From Methanobacteriota archaeon (lineage in GTDB: Archaea > Thermoplasmatota > Poseidoniia > Poseidoniales > Thalassarchaeaceae), in assembly GCA_002722735.1 (NCBI GenBank), contig PBMR01000014.1, positions 1-64,000 of the forward strand: a stretch of DNA of 64,000 nt, read 5' to 3'. The notes beneath the pieces were generated by a model. It made no database searches, was not told the origin of the DNA, and was given only the letters and a program-made list of their open reading frames with translations. The translations under genes were made by a program, and so were the position numbers. This document shows, in pieces, positions 29,542 through 39,093 of this stretch. Within the stretch, counting starts at the first letter, position 1, and each line of letters opens with the position of its first letter.

Positions 29542-30663
29542 TTGCTACATCGGAGTGCTTTGAGGGTTGGCGCGGAGATCATCTTGCCACTCCCCATCAA
29601 CCCCGATATCCGCAAAGCGCAGACGCTTCCCTCGTGCTATTACACGGACGAGGCGCTGTTCTCGGAATTGCTCACGACCTTTTCCGAGTCATGGCACTAT
29701 GCCGGTCATGAGGGACAACTATCCGAGAATGGCTTCCTGCCGCTTGACCACATGGAAACTCTTGTGGGCGAGCCGATGCTCATGACCATGGACGGGGGTG
29801 TTCGATGCATCTCGAATGTCTGCACCCACAGGGGCATGCTGATGGCTAGCGGGCCATGCTCGACCCAGACTCTGCGATGCCCGTACCACGGCCGGACCTT
29901 CGACTTGGACGGATGCCTCAGGAACATGCCTGGGTTCGAAGGGGTCGAGGGATTCCCAAGCCCATCGGACGACCTCCCCTCCTTCCCTGTCCTCAGGTGG
30001 AAGGGAATCGTGTTCACCAGTACTAATCCAACCGATCTCGAAGGCTGCATTGCAGAGTTGCAGAATAGGCTCGGGTGGATTCCTATCGAGGATTTCGAGC
30101 ATGACCCATCTCGTCACCGCTCGTACGACATTCGGGCCAATTGGGCACTGTACGTCGACAACTACCTGGAGGGCTTCCACATACCGTACGTCCATCCCGA
30201 CCTCCACGAGGCGCTTGACTACGATGCCTATCGCACCGAGCTGTTCGAAGGAGGGGTACTCCAAATCGGCATTGCCAGCGAGGGCGAACCCGTCTTCGAA
30301 GTACCAGAGTCCTCGCCAGACTTCGGCGAGCGAGTGGCGGCGTACTACTACTGGCTCTACCCCGGCCTCATGCTCAACTTCTATCCGTGGGGGCTATCAG
30401 TCAATCTCGTAATCCCCCTCTCAGTCGATCGAACACGCATTATCTACCATGGCTTCGTAGGCGACAAATCGATGCTTGGCAAGGGGGCTGGGGGTGACTT
30501 GGATAAGGTCGAGGCCGAGGACCAGGAAATCGTCGAGGCAACCCAGCGTGGCGTGGGTGCCGGAGTTTATGACCGCGGCCGCTACTCGCCAACTAGGGAG
30601 ACTGGGGTCCATCACTTTCACAGAATGCTGACAAAATCCACCCATACATCGAGTATTGAGTGA
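29542..30663 (+). CDS. Rieske non-heme iron oxygenase, alpha-subunit type
   Basis: CTHRGMLMASGPCSTQTLRCPYHGRTFDLDG (Rieske CxH...CxxH); NYLEGFHIPYVHPDL mononuclear iron site. Start uncertain. Confidence 0.85.
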   Translation: MLHRSALRVGAEIILPLPINPDIRKAQTLPSCYYTDEALFSELLTTFSESWHYAGHEGQLSENGFLPLDHMETLVGEPMLMTMDGGVRCISNVCTHRGMLMASGPCSTQTLRCPYHGRTFDLDGCLRNMPGFEGVEGFPSPSDDLPSFPVLRWKGIVFTSTNPTDLEGCIAELQNRLGWIPIEDFEHDPSRHRSYDIRANWALYVDNYLEGFHIPYVHPDLHEALDYDAYRTELFEGGVLQIGIASEGEPVFEVPESSPDFGERVAAYYYWLYPGLMLNFYPWGLSVNLVIPLSVDRTRIIYHGFVGDKSMLGKGAGGDLDKVEAEDQEIVEATQRGVGAGVYDRGRYSPTRETGVHHFHRMLTKSTHTSSIE

Positions 30664-30700
30664 AAATACCTTGATAACCCACCCCCCTACACCTGATTCA

Positions 30701-31978
30701 ATGCACCATCACCGTCCGTTAATCGCCCTCGCCCTCGTTAGTTGTATGCTGCTCTCAGGCTGCATGTCAGAGCCTAGTGATGAAACCCCTGCCGACGTAC
30801 TGGGGTGCATAGATGAATCTGCTAGCAACTATGACATCACCGCTACGGCCGATGACAGCTCCTGCGAATACCCGGATTCTGATGGAGACGGAGTTTTCGA
30901 CAAGGACGAGATAGTCGGTTGCATGTCCGCAGAGGCGACCAACTACGACCCCGTGGCCACTGACGAGGCTCCGTGCGTATTCCCCCCATGGGAGTCTTCC
31001 TATGGGGTGAATTGGATTCGCCACAATCCCGGAGGGGACTGCGAGTGCTCGGACGGCTCTAACTACTCCTTCTGGACTAGGGATGCTGACCCGTCCCGAG
31101 TCGTTCTCTACTTCCAGGGTGGCGGCGCCTGCTGGAACGACTACAGCTGCCAATTCGAGGGCGGGACTTACAAGACGACGGTCGGGGACTGGGACAATCC
31201 CAGTACGGCCTCCTCTGTATACTCCAACAACGGGGGAATCTTCAACTTCAACAATGAGGACAATCCCTTTGCCGATTGGTCCTTCGTCTTCGTCCCATAC
31301 TGCACGGGGGACCTTCACCTTGGCGAGACCGTGACCGAATACGAGGGCGGCCCTGTTAGTCACAACGGTCACGTGAACTCGCAGACCGCCTACACCCACA
31401 TGCTCGAGACCTATCCCCTTGCAACCCAAATCTTCGTCACTGGGTCCAGTGCAGGCTCACCGCCCTCGCCCTTCTACGGGGCCCTTGCTTCCGATGACTA
31501 CCCCGAAGCGAGCATCACCGTCTTCAACGATGGCAGTGGTGGGCTGTTCTCGAACAATACCTACGATTTCTATGACATATGGGGGTTGGACACTTCACTG
31601 GCGGATTTCCCCATGGACGGACTCGCCTTCAACCAGATGACTGGTGGCGATCTCATTCTGCGGGCTTGGGCTCATGACAATGACATCAGGTTCGCACGCT
31701 TCGACGACTCCTACGACAATACGATGCGCTACTTCAACGCCCTGCTGGAGCACGATGTGTCGGTGGACTACAAATCGCTCATCATCACCGCCGATAATCA
31801 GATCGAGGAGGCGGGCATACCCTACTCTGGATACCTCGCGCCCGGACAGGCGCATACCATTCTCACATCTGAGAGATTCTACACGCTGGAGGTCGAGGGC
31901 GTGCCCTTCCTCGAATGGTTCACCTCTTTCGTGGAGGGCGGACAGCCCGAAAGCGTGTATTGCACGCAATGTGGTTAG
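30701..31978 (+). CDS. Secreted lipoprotein, pectinacetylesterase/Notum-like hydrolase with GCxDxxAxNYDxxAT-type repeats
   Basis: Lipobox LLSGC; GCIDESASNYDITATADDSSCEY and GCMSAEATNYDPVATDEAPCVF repeats; VVLYFQGGGACWND, VTGSSAGS. Confidence 0.8.
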   Translation: MHHHRPLIALALVSCMLLSGCMSEPSDETPADVLGCIDESASNYDITATADDSSCEYPDSDGDGVFDKDEIVGCMSAEATNYDPVATDEAPCVFPPWESSYGVNWIRHNPGGDCECSDGSNYSFWTRDADPSRVVLYFQGGGACWNDYSCQFEGGTYKTTVGDWDNPSTASSVYSNNGGIFNFNNEDNPFADWSFVFVPYCTGDLHLGETVTEYEGGPVSHNGHVNSQTAYTHMLETYPLATQIFVTGSSAGSPPSPFYGALASDDYPEASITVFNDGSGGLFSNNTYDFYDIWGLDTSLADFPMDGLAFNQMTGGDLILRAWAHDNDIRFARFDDSYDNTMRYFNALLEHDVSVDYKSLIITADNQIEEAGIPYSGYLAPGQAHTILTSERFYTLEVEGVPFLEWFTSFVEGGQPESVYCTQCG

Positions 31979-32092
31979 GTCGGAGGAGTTCGAATCTCAA
32001 GCTCCTTCTCGCATTTCTAAATCAGAATCTCATGGTGTAGTTTCATTGAGACTTTCCTCACCGGCATGGTATGGGCAGATATGTCTAAATAC

Positions 32093-32144
32093 CGAACATG
32101 TTCGCCTTTGAGCATTATAATGCTTACTATTATACACATGTTCG
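32093..32144. promoter_or_regulatory. Candidate operator region of the bcr operon
   Basis: Perfect 12-bp palindrome CGAACATGTTCG (32093-32104), perfect 14-bp palindrome AGCATTATAATGCT (32111-32124), second half-conserved copy tacACATGTTCG (32133-32144); AT-rich intergenic DNA upstream of bcrC. Confidence 0.6.
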
Positions 32145-32213
32145 GGGTTAAAGCGACAAACTCTACTCCACTCACGGAGTATACGTGCGGGTAGGCTGCA
32201 TTGGGTGGTTGAA

Positions 32214-33395
32214 ATGACGGCGGTTGAAACAACAAAGGATACTTTGGAAGGATGGAGGGGGGAAAGCCTCGAGCAGGTCCTATGGCTTTGCAGGGAGGTT
32301 CTCGAAGATGAGAACTGGCCCACCGTCAAGGCTTGGCGCGATGGCGGGGGCAAGGTTCTCGGGCACTTCCAAGTCTACTTCCCAGAGGAGTTCGCCCACG
32401 CCGCTGGCATGTTGCCGCTAAAGATTGCTGGGGCACCCGTCGAACCCCGATTGACAGACAGCCGGTTCGGATCGTACCTTTGCTCGATACTGAAGACCTC
32501 CCTGGAACAGGCATTGAGTGAGAGAGTTGTCCTTGACATGTTTGTCACCCATCCAATTTGTGATGCTTCACGCAATTTGGGTGCTATTTGGGGTCGAAAC
32601 TATGACTATCCATGTCAAATCCTATACTTGCCCCAGAATCCGAACTCGAGTCATTCGAAGCAATATCTCACCGAAGAGTATCAACGAATAATTGAATTAA
32701 TCGAAGAAGTGAGTGGGAATGAAATAACCGATGAGGCCTTGAGCAATTCAATCGCGCTATTCAATGAGAACCGCAAGCTTCTCAGAGACTTGTATCGGGT
32801 GAAACTGGAAACTCCGTGGAAGATAACTGCCGATGAGGCCTACACACTCGTCCGCCTTGGTGGAATGATGCCCAGAGAGGAGCACAATGAGTTACTTATC
32901 CAGGTTCTCAACTCGATCGATGAAAGACCAACTCGAAAGCAAGACCGTATTCGAGTTGTCTTTGAGGGGGGATTTTGTGAACAACCTCCGCTCGATTTAA
33001 TCAGGACTATCGGACGGTCGTGCTATGTCGTCGATGACGATTTCTTCATTGGCCTACGCTGGATTCTGGAAGATGTCGTTGCCGGTGATGATCCAGTCGC
33101 AGCACTCGCAACAGCATATATCGACTCATCTTCCTACAGCCCCGTGCAGCATGACCTCAATAAGCCGAAGGAAAAGATGTTGCTTGAGAGGGTGAATAGG
33201 GCGAATGCCGATGCAGTCATCATCACAGCAGCAAAGATGTGTGAGCCTGGGCTTGAGGAGCAGGTGACATATATCCACACATTGGAAGAAGCGGACATCC
33301 CATTCTTCGTTAGCGAGTTTGAAGAGAATATGACCACATTCGACCATCTGGAAATCCAACTCGAGACATTTGTGGAGAATATACTGTTTGACTGA
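32214..33395 (+). CDS. bcrC: Benzoyl-CoA reductase subunit C (class I BCR; HgdB/2-hydroxyacyl-CoA dehydratase family)
   Basis: [89 protein letters not shown]; first of a four-gene bcrCBAD set. Confidence 0.88.
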   Translation: MTAVETTKDTLEGWRGESLEQVLWLCREVLEDENWPTVKAWRDGGGKVLGHFQVYFPEEFAHAAGMLPLKIAGAPVEPRLTDSRFGSYLCSILKTSLEQALSERVVLDMFVTHPICDASRNLGAIWGRNYDYPCQILYLPQNPNSSHSKQYLTEEYQRIIELIEEVSGNEITDEALSNSIALFNENRKLLRDLYRVKLETPWKITADEAYTLVRLGGMMPREEHNELLIQVLNSIDERPTRKQDRIRVVFEGGFCEQPPLDLIRTIGRSCYVVDDDFFIGLRWILEDVVAGDDPVAALATAYIDSSSYSPVQHDLNKPKEKMLLERVNRANADAVIITAAKMCEPGLEEQVTYIHTLEEADIPFFVSEFEENMTTFDHLEIQLETFVENILFD

Positions 33396-33404
33396 GGTGA
33401 AATT

Positions 33405-34706
33405 ATGAGTTCGGTAAAAGATAATGAAATGTGGAGAAGAGGAAATCGAGAGGGTTCGGCCCTCTTCAAAAAGTGGTTTGAGGGACTTGACAAGGCTGCC
33501 AACGAAGGGCAGTGGGGCGCTTATGTCTTCGTCATGGGGAGCTTGGCCGAGATTCTACAGAACTTCGATCTGCCAATCGTGTTTCCTGAGATAACCTCCT
33601 TGCAAACAGCAGTGCGCCACAAAGCGCCTGAGTTGCTCAACGAAGCCGAAGATCACGGTTACTCTCCCGATATCTGTGGCTATGTCAAGGCTGACTATGC
33701 AGTCCAGGTTCGTGGGGGGCAACACCCACAAGGACGCTTACCCACACCGGGGTTTGCCGTGTTGACAAATGCCTGCAACACCTATCTCAAGTGGGGCGAG
33801 ATTTGGGAACGCATCCTCGACACCCCATTGTTCACGCTCGATGTCCCGGGAACCCGTTCAGTCGGCACCCAATGTTGGCCAGGTGACGAACAGTTCGAGA
33901 GGGAGAAGCGCTATGTGCGAATCCAATTGGAAGAGATGATAGCCCAATGCGAGGAATTGACCGGAAAGAAATTCGACATGGATAAGTTGCACCAAACCCT
34001 GACTTACTCCAATCGAATGTCAGCGGCATGGAAGGAAATAATCGAATTGAACAAGAACAATCCCGCGGTCTTCAACGCCATCTCAGATGGAACTGCCTAC
34101 CTAGGGGTGAACAATGTCTGGCGAGGAACGAAAGAGGGTGCCGAGTACTTCGAACGGCTACTGGAGGAAAAGCAGTGGATGGTCGATGAGGGCGTCGGCG
34201 CACATGATAATGAGAAACACAGGCTCGCCTTCATTGGCGTACCTTGCTACCCAATTTTCAGGGAGTTCACCGAGTTATTCACCGATTGGGGCGGTGTCTT
34301 CGTCACTTCGACATACATGTGGTTTGCCTCGGGAGGCAACAATCTAGGATTCCAATACAATCTCGAAGATCCACTTGACTCACTGGCCGAGGTCACTCTC
34401 ATCCACGTGCGCGACTCAATGGACTCGATGTTTCACCCTGAACAGATTGTGTACAGTTGCATGGATGAGTTCGGCATCGATGGTGTGGTCTACCACCCGA
34501 TTAAGAGTTGTCGCACCACGTCCACCGGAATGGCCGACAACCGTAGGGCGCTAATGGAGGAAACAGATCTCCCAAGCCTCTTTATCGAATCCGATATGAT
34601 GGATAAACGAGTGGTTTCAGTAGCCCAGATGAAGAATCGAATTGACGCCTTCTTCGAAGGCATGGAGATGCGCAAGGCCGCAAGGTTGCAGGAGGCGACC
34701 CAATGA
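33405..34706 (+). CDS. bcrB: Benzoyl-CoA reductase subunit B (class I BCR)
   Basis: [107 protein letters not shown]. Confidence 0.9.
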   Translation: MSSVKDNEMWRRGNREGSALFKKWFEGLDKAANEGQWGAYVFVMGSLAEILQNFDLPIVFPEITSLQTAVRHKAPELLNEAEDHGYSPDICGYVKADYAVQVRGGQHPQGRLPTPGFAVLTNACNTYLKWGEIWERILDTPLFTLDVPGTRSVGTQCWPGDEQFEREKRYVRIQLEEMIAQCEELTGKKFDMDKLHQTLTYSNRMSAAWKEIIELNKNNPAVFNAISDGTAYLGVNNVWRGTKEGAEYFERLLEEKQWMVDEGVGAHDNEKHRLAFIGVPCYPIFREFTELFTDWGGVFVTSTYMWFASGGNNLGFQYNLEDPLDSLAEVTLIHVRDSMDSMFHPEQIVYSCMDEFGIDGVVYHPIKSCRTTSTGMADNRRALMEETDLPSLFIESDMMDKRVVSVAQMKNRIDAFFEGMEMRKAARLQEATQ

Positions 34707-35500
34707 TCTACACGGCGGGTGTCGACGTCGGCTCGACCCAGACGAAAGCAGTGATTATTGATGAGGATTTGAATATTGTCGGGCGCGCTCTCATTGATAC
34801 TGGTGCGGATGTTGTTGCCGCAGCAGAAACATCATTCGAGTATGCGCTGAAGGAGACGGATATCGATTCTGATTTGATCAAGTACGTCATAGGGACGGGC
34901 TACGGTCGTTACAAAGTCACATTCGGAGACGATCAGGTGACTGAGATATCTTGTCACGGCCGCGGTGCTGTACACATGTTCCCGAACACCCGTACCGTTC
35001 TCGATATGGGGGGGCAAGATACCAAGGCGATTTCAGTTAGTGAACAGGGGGAAATTCTCGATTTCTGCATGAATGACAAGTGCGCTGCCGGAACTGGCCG
35101 CTTCCTCGGAGCCGCCTCGACAGCCCTAGACATTCCGTTGGATAACCTCGGGCCAACTGCGCTGGAGGCCACTCGCCCAGTTCGCATCAGCACCACCTGC
35201 ACGGTCTTCGCTGAATCCGAAATCCTCTCGTGGCTGGGCAAGGGCAAGAAAATCGAGGATATCCTGATGGGGGTTCACGAATCAATAAGCGCTCGCTCAA
35301 TCGGTCTGCTCCGCAGAGTAGGCATCACGGAAGGGGTCTCCTTCTCGGGGGGCGTGGCAAAGAATCTCGGAATGGTCCACGTGCTCAACGAACACATGGG
35401 CCTGGAGATGAACGTCAGCGATGAATCGCACTACATGGGGGCCTTGGGAGCTGCCCTTTTTGCCATGGATCGAGCAAAGACTGCAGAGGTAGCCGCATGA
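34703..35500 (+). CDS. bcrA: Benzoyl-CoA reductase ATPase subunit A (BadF/BadG/BcrA/BcrD family)
   Basis: [64 protein letters not shown] overlap with bcrB. Confidence 0.9.
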   Translation: MIYTAGVDVGSTQTKAVIIDEDLNIVGRALIDTGADVVAAAETSFEYALKETDIDSDLIKYVIGTGYGRYKVTFGDDQVTEISCHGRGAVHMFPNTRTVLDMGGQDTKAISVSEQGEILDFCMNDKCAAGTGRFLGAASTALDIPLDNLGPTALEATRPVRISTTCTVFAESEILSWLGKGKKIEDILMGVHESISARSIGLLRRVGITEGVSFSGGVAKNLGMVHVLNEHMGLEMNVSDESHYMGALGAALFAMDRAKTAEVAA

Positions 35501-36297
35501 AGTGCGTTGCAGGAATAGATGTTGGATCGACATATACCAAATCGGTAGTCTTCAATCCAGCTGGCGATATCATTGGAAAGGCGATGTTGAGTACTGGATT
35601 CAGACTGGGTGAGGCTGCTCGCAAAGCCTGTGACAAAGCCATGGAAGATGCTGAGATTGGGCAGGAAGACGTCGGCTATGTTATTTCCACAGGTTACGGA
35701 AGACACCAAGTTGACTTCGGCGATGTCACTGTGACCGCCCTCACGGCTGCAGCGCGAGGTGCGCACTGGCTATTCCCTGAAACACGAACCGTCTTGGACA
35801 TCGGTGGCCAGACGATGAAGGCGACGAAACTCGATGAAAACATCAAAGTCAAATCTTTCAGACTCAATGACAAATGTGCCGCCGGTACGGGGGCCTTCTT
35901 GGAGAAGACTGCACGCTACATGAGCTACGAAACAGAGGAAATCGGGGATTTGGCAGCATCTTCAAATGAAGAGGTTGACATCTCTGGAGTCTGTGCTGTA
36001 TTCGCAGAATCGGAAGTCATCAATCAACTCTCAATTGGCTCAGCACCCTCAGACATAATGCATGGGGCGATGCTGTCACTCATGGCCCGTTCACTGCAAT
36101 TGATGCGCCGTATCAAAATGGAGCCTGAATACACGCTGATCGGGGGAATTATGAGATTCCCCACGATGGTCGAGTCTCTGACTGAGAAACTCGGCGATGG
36201 CGTGAATGTCCCTGAAGGCGACCTCGTTCAGTATGTGGGGGCTATTGGTGCGGCGACCCTGGCCATGCAGCGGATCGAGAAACTGAGGGCCCAATGA
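35497..36297 (+). CDS. bcrD: Benzoyl-CoA reductase ATPase subunit D (BadF/BadG/BcrA/BcrD family)
   Basis: [67 protein letters not shown] overlap with bcrA. Confidence 0.9.
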   Translation: MKCVAGIDVGSTYTKSVVFNPAGDIIGKAMLSTGFRLGEAARKACDKAMEDAEIGQEDVGYVISTGYGRHQVDFGDVTVTALTAAARGAHWLFPETRTVLDIGGQTMKATKLDENIKVKSFRLNDKCAAGTGAFLEKTARYMSYETEEIGDLAASSNEEVDISGVCAVFAESEVINQLSIGSAPSDIMHGAMLSLMARSLQLMRRIKMEPEYTLIGGIMRFPTMVESLTEKLGDGVNVPEGDLVQYVGAIGAATLAMQRIEKLRAQ

Positions 36298-36563
36298 TGA
36301 GACTCCCGGTGACGACGGCTCAACCCGAAGTCCCAGACACGGCCATTGATGGATGGGTCAAGCAGTTCTCCGCTTCCGACCCTCGTCTCTCGGAGATGGT
36401 AGGCGTATTCCAATCCATGGGCAAGGAGATTAAGCTGGAGCGAGAGTGTGGTGACAATCTCCTATTTGAGGAGTGCAAGGCTTGTATGGAATCACACCCA
36501 TCAGGTGTCTGGTCGATTTGGACCAGGGATTCACCAGAGGGAAATTCTGGAAACGAATCCTAA
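36294..36563 (+). CDS. Small uncharacterised protein (89 aa), translationally coupled to bcrD
   Basis: ATGA overlap with bcrD stop; three Cys in CGDNLLFEECKAC (CxxxxxxxxCxxC); same strand, between bcrD and dch. Confidence 0.65.
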   Translation: MMRLPVTTAQPEVPDTAIDGWVKQFSASDPRLSEMVGVFQSMGKEIKLERECGDNLLFEECKACMESHPSGVWSIWTRDSPEGNSGNES

Positions 36564-36620
36564 TATGTTCGTGCATCAGGTCATGAGCCATAATGTGCCA
36601 CGGAGCACCGGGGGTTTAGC

Positions 36621-37418
36621 GTGAGCAGTGAAACCAATCCGCATGAGAATGGGTCGGTGCTTGTCATCGAGATAGAAAACCCCCCGGTGAACATTATTGA
36701 TTCAAAGGTAATCGCATCCATGGTCCAAGCCATCGATGCTGCTGGTTCCAATACCGACTGCCGTGCTATTGTCATCGTCGGTGCCGGCGATAAGGGGTTC
36801 AGTGCTGGGGCCTCGATTGAGGAGCACCTCCCCGAGCATGCGCCTGAGATGATAGGGAAATTGGTGGAGCTTCTCGAGCGTTTGGGTGAAACCCCGCTGG
36901 TCACCCTTGCTGCGGTCAATGGCTTCTGTTTCGGTATCGGTGTTGAGGTTGCACTTGCATGTGATTTCATCGTGGTTAGCGAGGACTGCAAGATGGGAAT
37001 ACCAGAAATCACCGTTGGATGCTATCCCCCGTTCGCCATGCTCCAGATACCCCCCTCTGTAGGAATGCGCAAGGCGAAGCAGATGATACTCAGTGGAACC
37101 CCCATCACGGGTTCCGAGGCTGAGGCAATCGGCCTCGTGAACAAATGCGTCCCCAAAGAAGATCTGTTGCGAGAATCAATGGCACTTCTCGACCCCGTTC
37201 TCTCCAACTCACCCCGAATCGTCGAGATTGCTCTCCGCAACCTGCGCTCCCTCGACCAGCTCGTGCACGGCACAGGTCATCGGCGGATGGGCGAGAGATT
37301 CATCTCGGACCTCATCGACCACCCTGATTACTCCGAGGGACTGAACGCTTTCCTAGAGAAGAGAAAGCCCGAGTGGCAGGATGGCAGAGAACCAGAGAAT
37401 GCTGCGGGGGTTGACTGA
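36621..37418 (+). CDS. dch: Cyclohexa-1,5-diene-1-carbonyl-CoA hydratase (enoyl-CoA hydratase family)
   Basis: Crotonase fold (DKGFSAGASIEEHLPEHAPEMIGK, AAVNGFCFGIGVEVALACDFIV, MGIPEITVGCYPPFA); placed between bcrD and had. Confidence 0.75.
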   Translation: MSSETNPHENGSVLVIEIENPPVNIIDSKVIASMVQAIDAAGSNTDCRAIVIVGAGDKGFSAGASIEEHLPEHAPEMIGKLVELLERLGETPLVTLAAVNGFCFGIGVEVALACDFIVVSEDCKMGIPEITVGCYPPFAMLQIPPSVGMRKAKQMILSGTPITGSEAEAIGLVNKCVPKEDLLRESMALLDPVLSNSPRIVEIALRNLRSLDQLVHGTGHRRMGERFISDLIDHPDYSEGLNAFLEKRKPEWQDGREPENAAGVD

Positions 37419-38513
37419 ATGCAGGAAGTTCAGGACCTCTTCCACATCACTGGATGGGAGCTCCACGAAGTCGGAGAGCCCCCTAGGATACGCACTTGGA
37501 CGCTCGATCCAGAAGATCTAGGCTCGGATGAGGTGCTCGTCGAAGTCGCGGGTTGCGGAGTCTGCCACACCGATCTCGGCTTCCACTATGATGGGGTTCG
37601 GACCAAGCATCCCTTGCCCCTGATTCTCGGACACGAGATTTCTGGAATAGTCGTATCATCCGGCCCCTCGTCTTCGTCTTGGGTCGGCCAACGGGTGATC
37701 ATACCTGCAGTAATGCCGTGTGGTGAGTGCGACGATTGCACCGGTGGGCGAAGCAATGTCTGCAGCGACCAGCTGATGCCGGGCAATGACATCGACGGCG
37801 GCTTTGCCAGTCACATCAGGACCCCATCTCGATGGTTGGTACCTATCCCCGAGACATTCGAGGGGGACATCGCCCACCTTTCGGTTATCGCTGATGCGGT
37901 TAGCACTCCGTGGCAGGCGATACTCAGATCCGAGGTTGAGGACGACGATGTCGTCATCGTCGTCGGCTGCGGCGGGGTCGGGGGATACTGCGCACAATTG
38001 GCTCGATCTCGGGGCGCGCACGTCATCTGTCTCGATGTCAGCCCAGAGAAGCTTGACTCGATGGCACGACTCGGCTTCGAACACCTGCGTGAGGTATCTG
38101 GGGAGACTAGCAGGGAATGTCGTGCATGGCTGCGCGAGCTGACTTCATCAGAGGGTTGGGCCAGTAAGGGCTGGAAGATTTTCGAGTGCAGCGGAAATCC
38201 CTCCGGACAGACCCTGGCATTCGAGTTAATTGGCCCCAGTGGTACACTGGCTGTAGTCGGATTCACCATGAGCAAGGTGAGTATCCGCCTATCCAATCTG
38301 ATGGCGCACGATGCGAGGGCCTTTGGTAACTGGGGATGCCAGCCCGAATACTATCCCGAACTACTGGAAAGGGTTCTTTCTGGGGCAGTCAACCTGCTTG
38401 CGACCACTGAGAGGAGGAGACTTTCCGAAATCAGCGAGGTTTTCGAGTCAACCCATCACGGTGAAACCGCCAAACGTACCATTCTCATTCCTGACGAATT
38501 GTGGGAGGGGTAG
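37419..38513 (+). CDS. had: 6-hydroxycyclohex-1-ene-1-carbonyl-CoA dehydrogenase (Zn-dependent alcohol dehydrogenase family)
   Basis: GCGVCHTDLGFHYDGVRTKHPLPLILGHEISGIVV; VIIPAVMPCGECDDCTGGRSNVC; MPGNDIDGGFASHIRTPSRWLVPIP is characteristic of Had. Confidence 0.85.
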   Translation: MQEVQDLFHITGWELHEVGEPPRIRTWTLDPEDLGSDEVLVEVAGCGVCHTDLGFHYDGVRTKHPLPLILGHEISGIVVSSGPSSSSWVGQRVIIPAVMPCGECDDCTGGRSNVCSDQLMPGNDIDGGFASHIRTPSRWLVPIPETFEGDIAHLSVIADAVSTPWQAILRSEVEDDDVVIVVGCGGVGGYCAQLARSRGAHVICLDVSPEKLDSMARLGFEHLREVSGETSRECRAWLRELTSSEGWASKGWKIFECSGNPSGQTLAFELIGPSGTLAVVGFTMSKVSIRLSNLMAHDARAFGNWGCQPEYYPELLERVLSGAVNLLATTERRRLSEISEVFESTHHGETAKRTILIPDELWEG

Positions 38514-38520
38514 AAGAAAT

Positions 38521-39093
38521 ATGAGAAGAAGCACGAAAAGACTGATGGATGAACACGAACTAATCCTCGAGGCGATAGGTTCGATAGAAATCATGGCTGA
38601 GCACACTTCTAAGACTGGGGAGATGGATGAGTCATTCTGGCGTGATTCTATCGACTTCATTCGGAGTTTCGCTGATGGGATGCATCATGCAAAGGAGGAG
38701 GATCAACTCTTCGAGATGTATGCCCAAAGGGGAATCGGCTTGGACTACGGACCCGTAGCCGTCATGATGAACGAGCATGAGATAGGGAGGAATTGCGTTG
38801 CCCGAATGGAGGGGGCGCTTGAATCCGAAGCCCCCGAGGAGCTTGTCCGAGCAGCTAGGGAGTACAGCGAGTTGCTGACCCTGCACATCGCCAAGGAGAA
38901 CCAGATTCTGTTTCCCTTGGGCGAAGGGGTGCTGTCAGACTCTGACGAGACCGAGCTGAACGAACGGTTCGACGAGGCCGAACTCAAACTCGGAGGCCAA
39001 CAGACGATCCACCACTACCAAAACCTCACATCCTCACTAGCCGAGCGCGCGGCAGCGACTCAACCTACGCACCGCCAAGAGGTGATTGAATGA
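38521..39093 (+). CDS. Hemerythrin-like (HHE) protein inside the bcr operon
   Basis: LMDEHELILEAIGS, FADGMHHAKEEDQLFEM, MMNEHEIGRN, LHIAKENQILFPLGE. ATG at 38521; ATGA overlap with oah. Confidence 0.85.
   Translation: MRRSTKRLMDEHELILEAIGSIEIMAEHTSKTGEMDESFWRDSIDFIRSFADGMHHAKEEDQLFEMYAQRGIGLDYGPVAVMMNEHEIGRNCVARMEGALESEAPEELVRAAREYSELLTLHIAKENQILFPLGEGVLSDSDETELNERFDEAELKLGGQQTIHHYQNLTSSLAERAAATQPTHRQEVIE

Noticed and set aside
31988-31996. GTTCGAATC T-loop-like sequence, possible tRNA 3' remnant / integration site upstream of bcr
   Set aside because: Only about 3 bp of a T-stem pair and no acceptor, anticodon or D-arm partner is visible; no integrase nearby.
32093-32104. CGAACATGTTCG as a LexA/DinR SOS box
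   Set aside because: Gram-positive LexA boxes have CGAAC-N4-GTTCG; here the spacing is N2, and the host appears archaeal (no LexA expected).
32214-33395. bcrC/bcrB as 2-hydroxyglutaryl-CoA dehydratase subunits
   Set aside because: Two distinct ATPase subunits (BcrA and BcrD) instead of one HgdC, and immediate dch-had-oah context favour class I benzoyl-CoA reductase.
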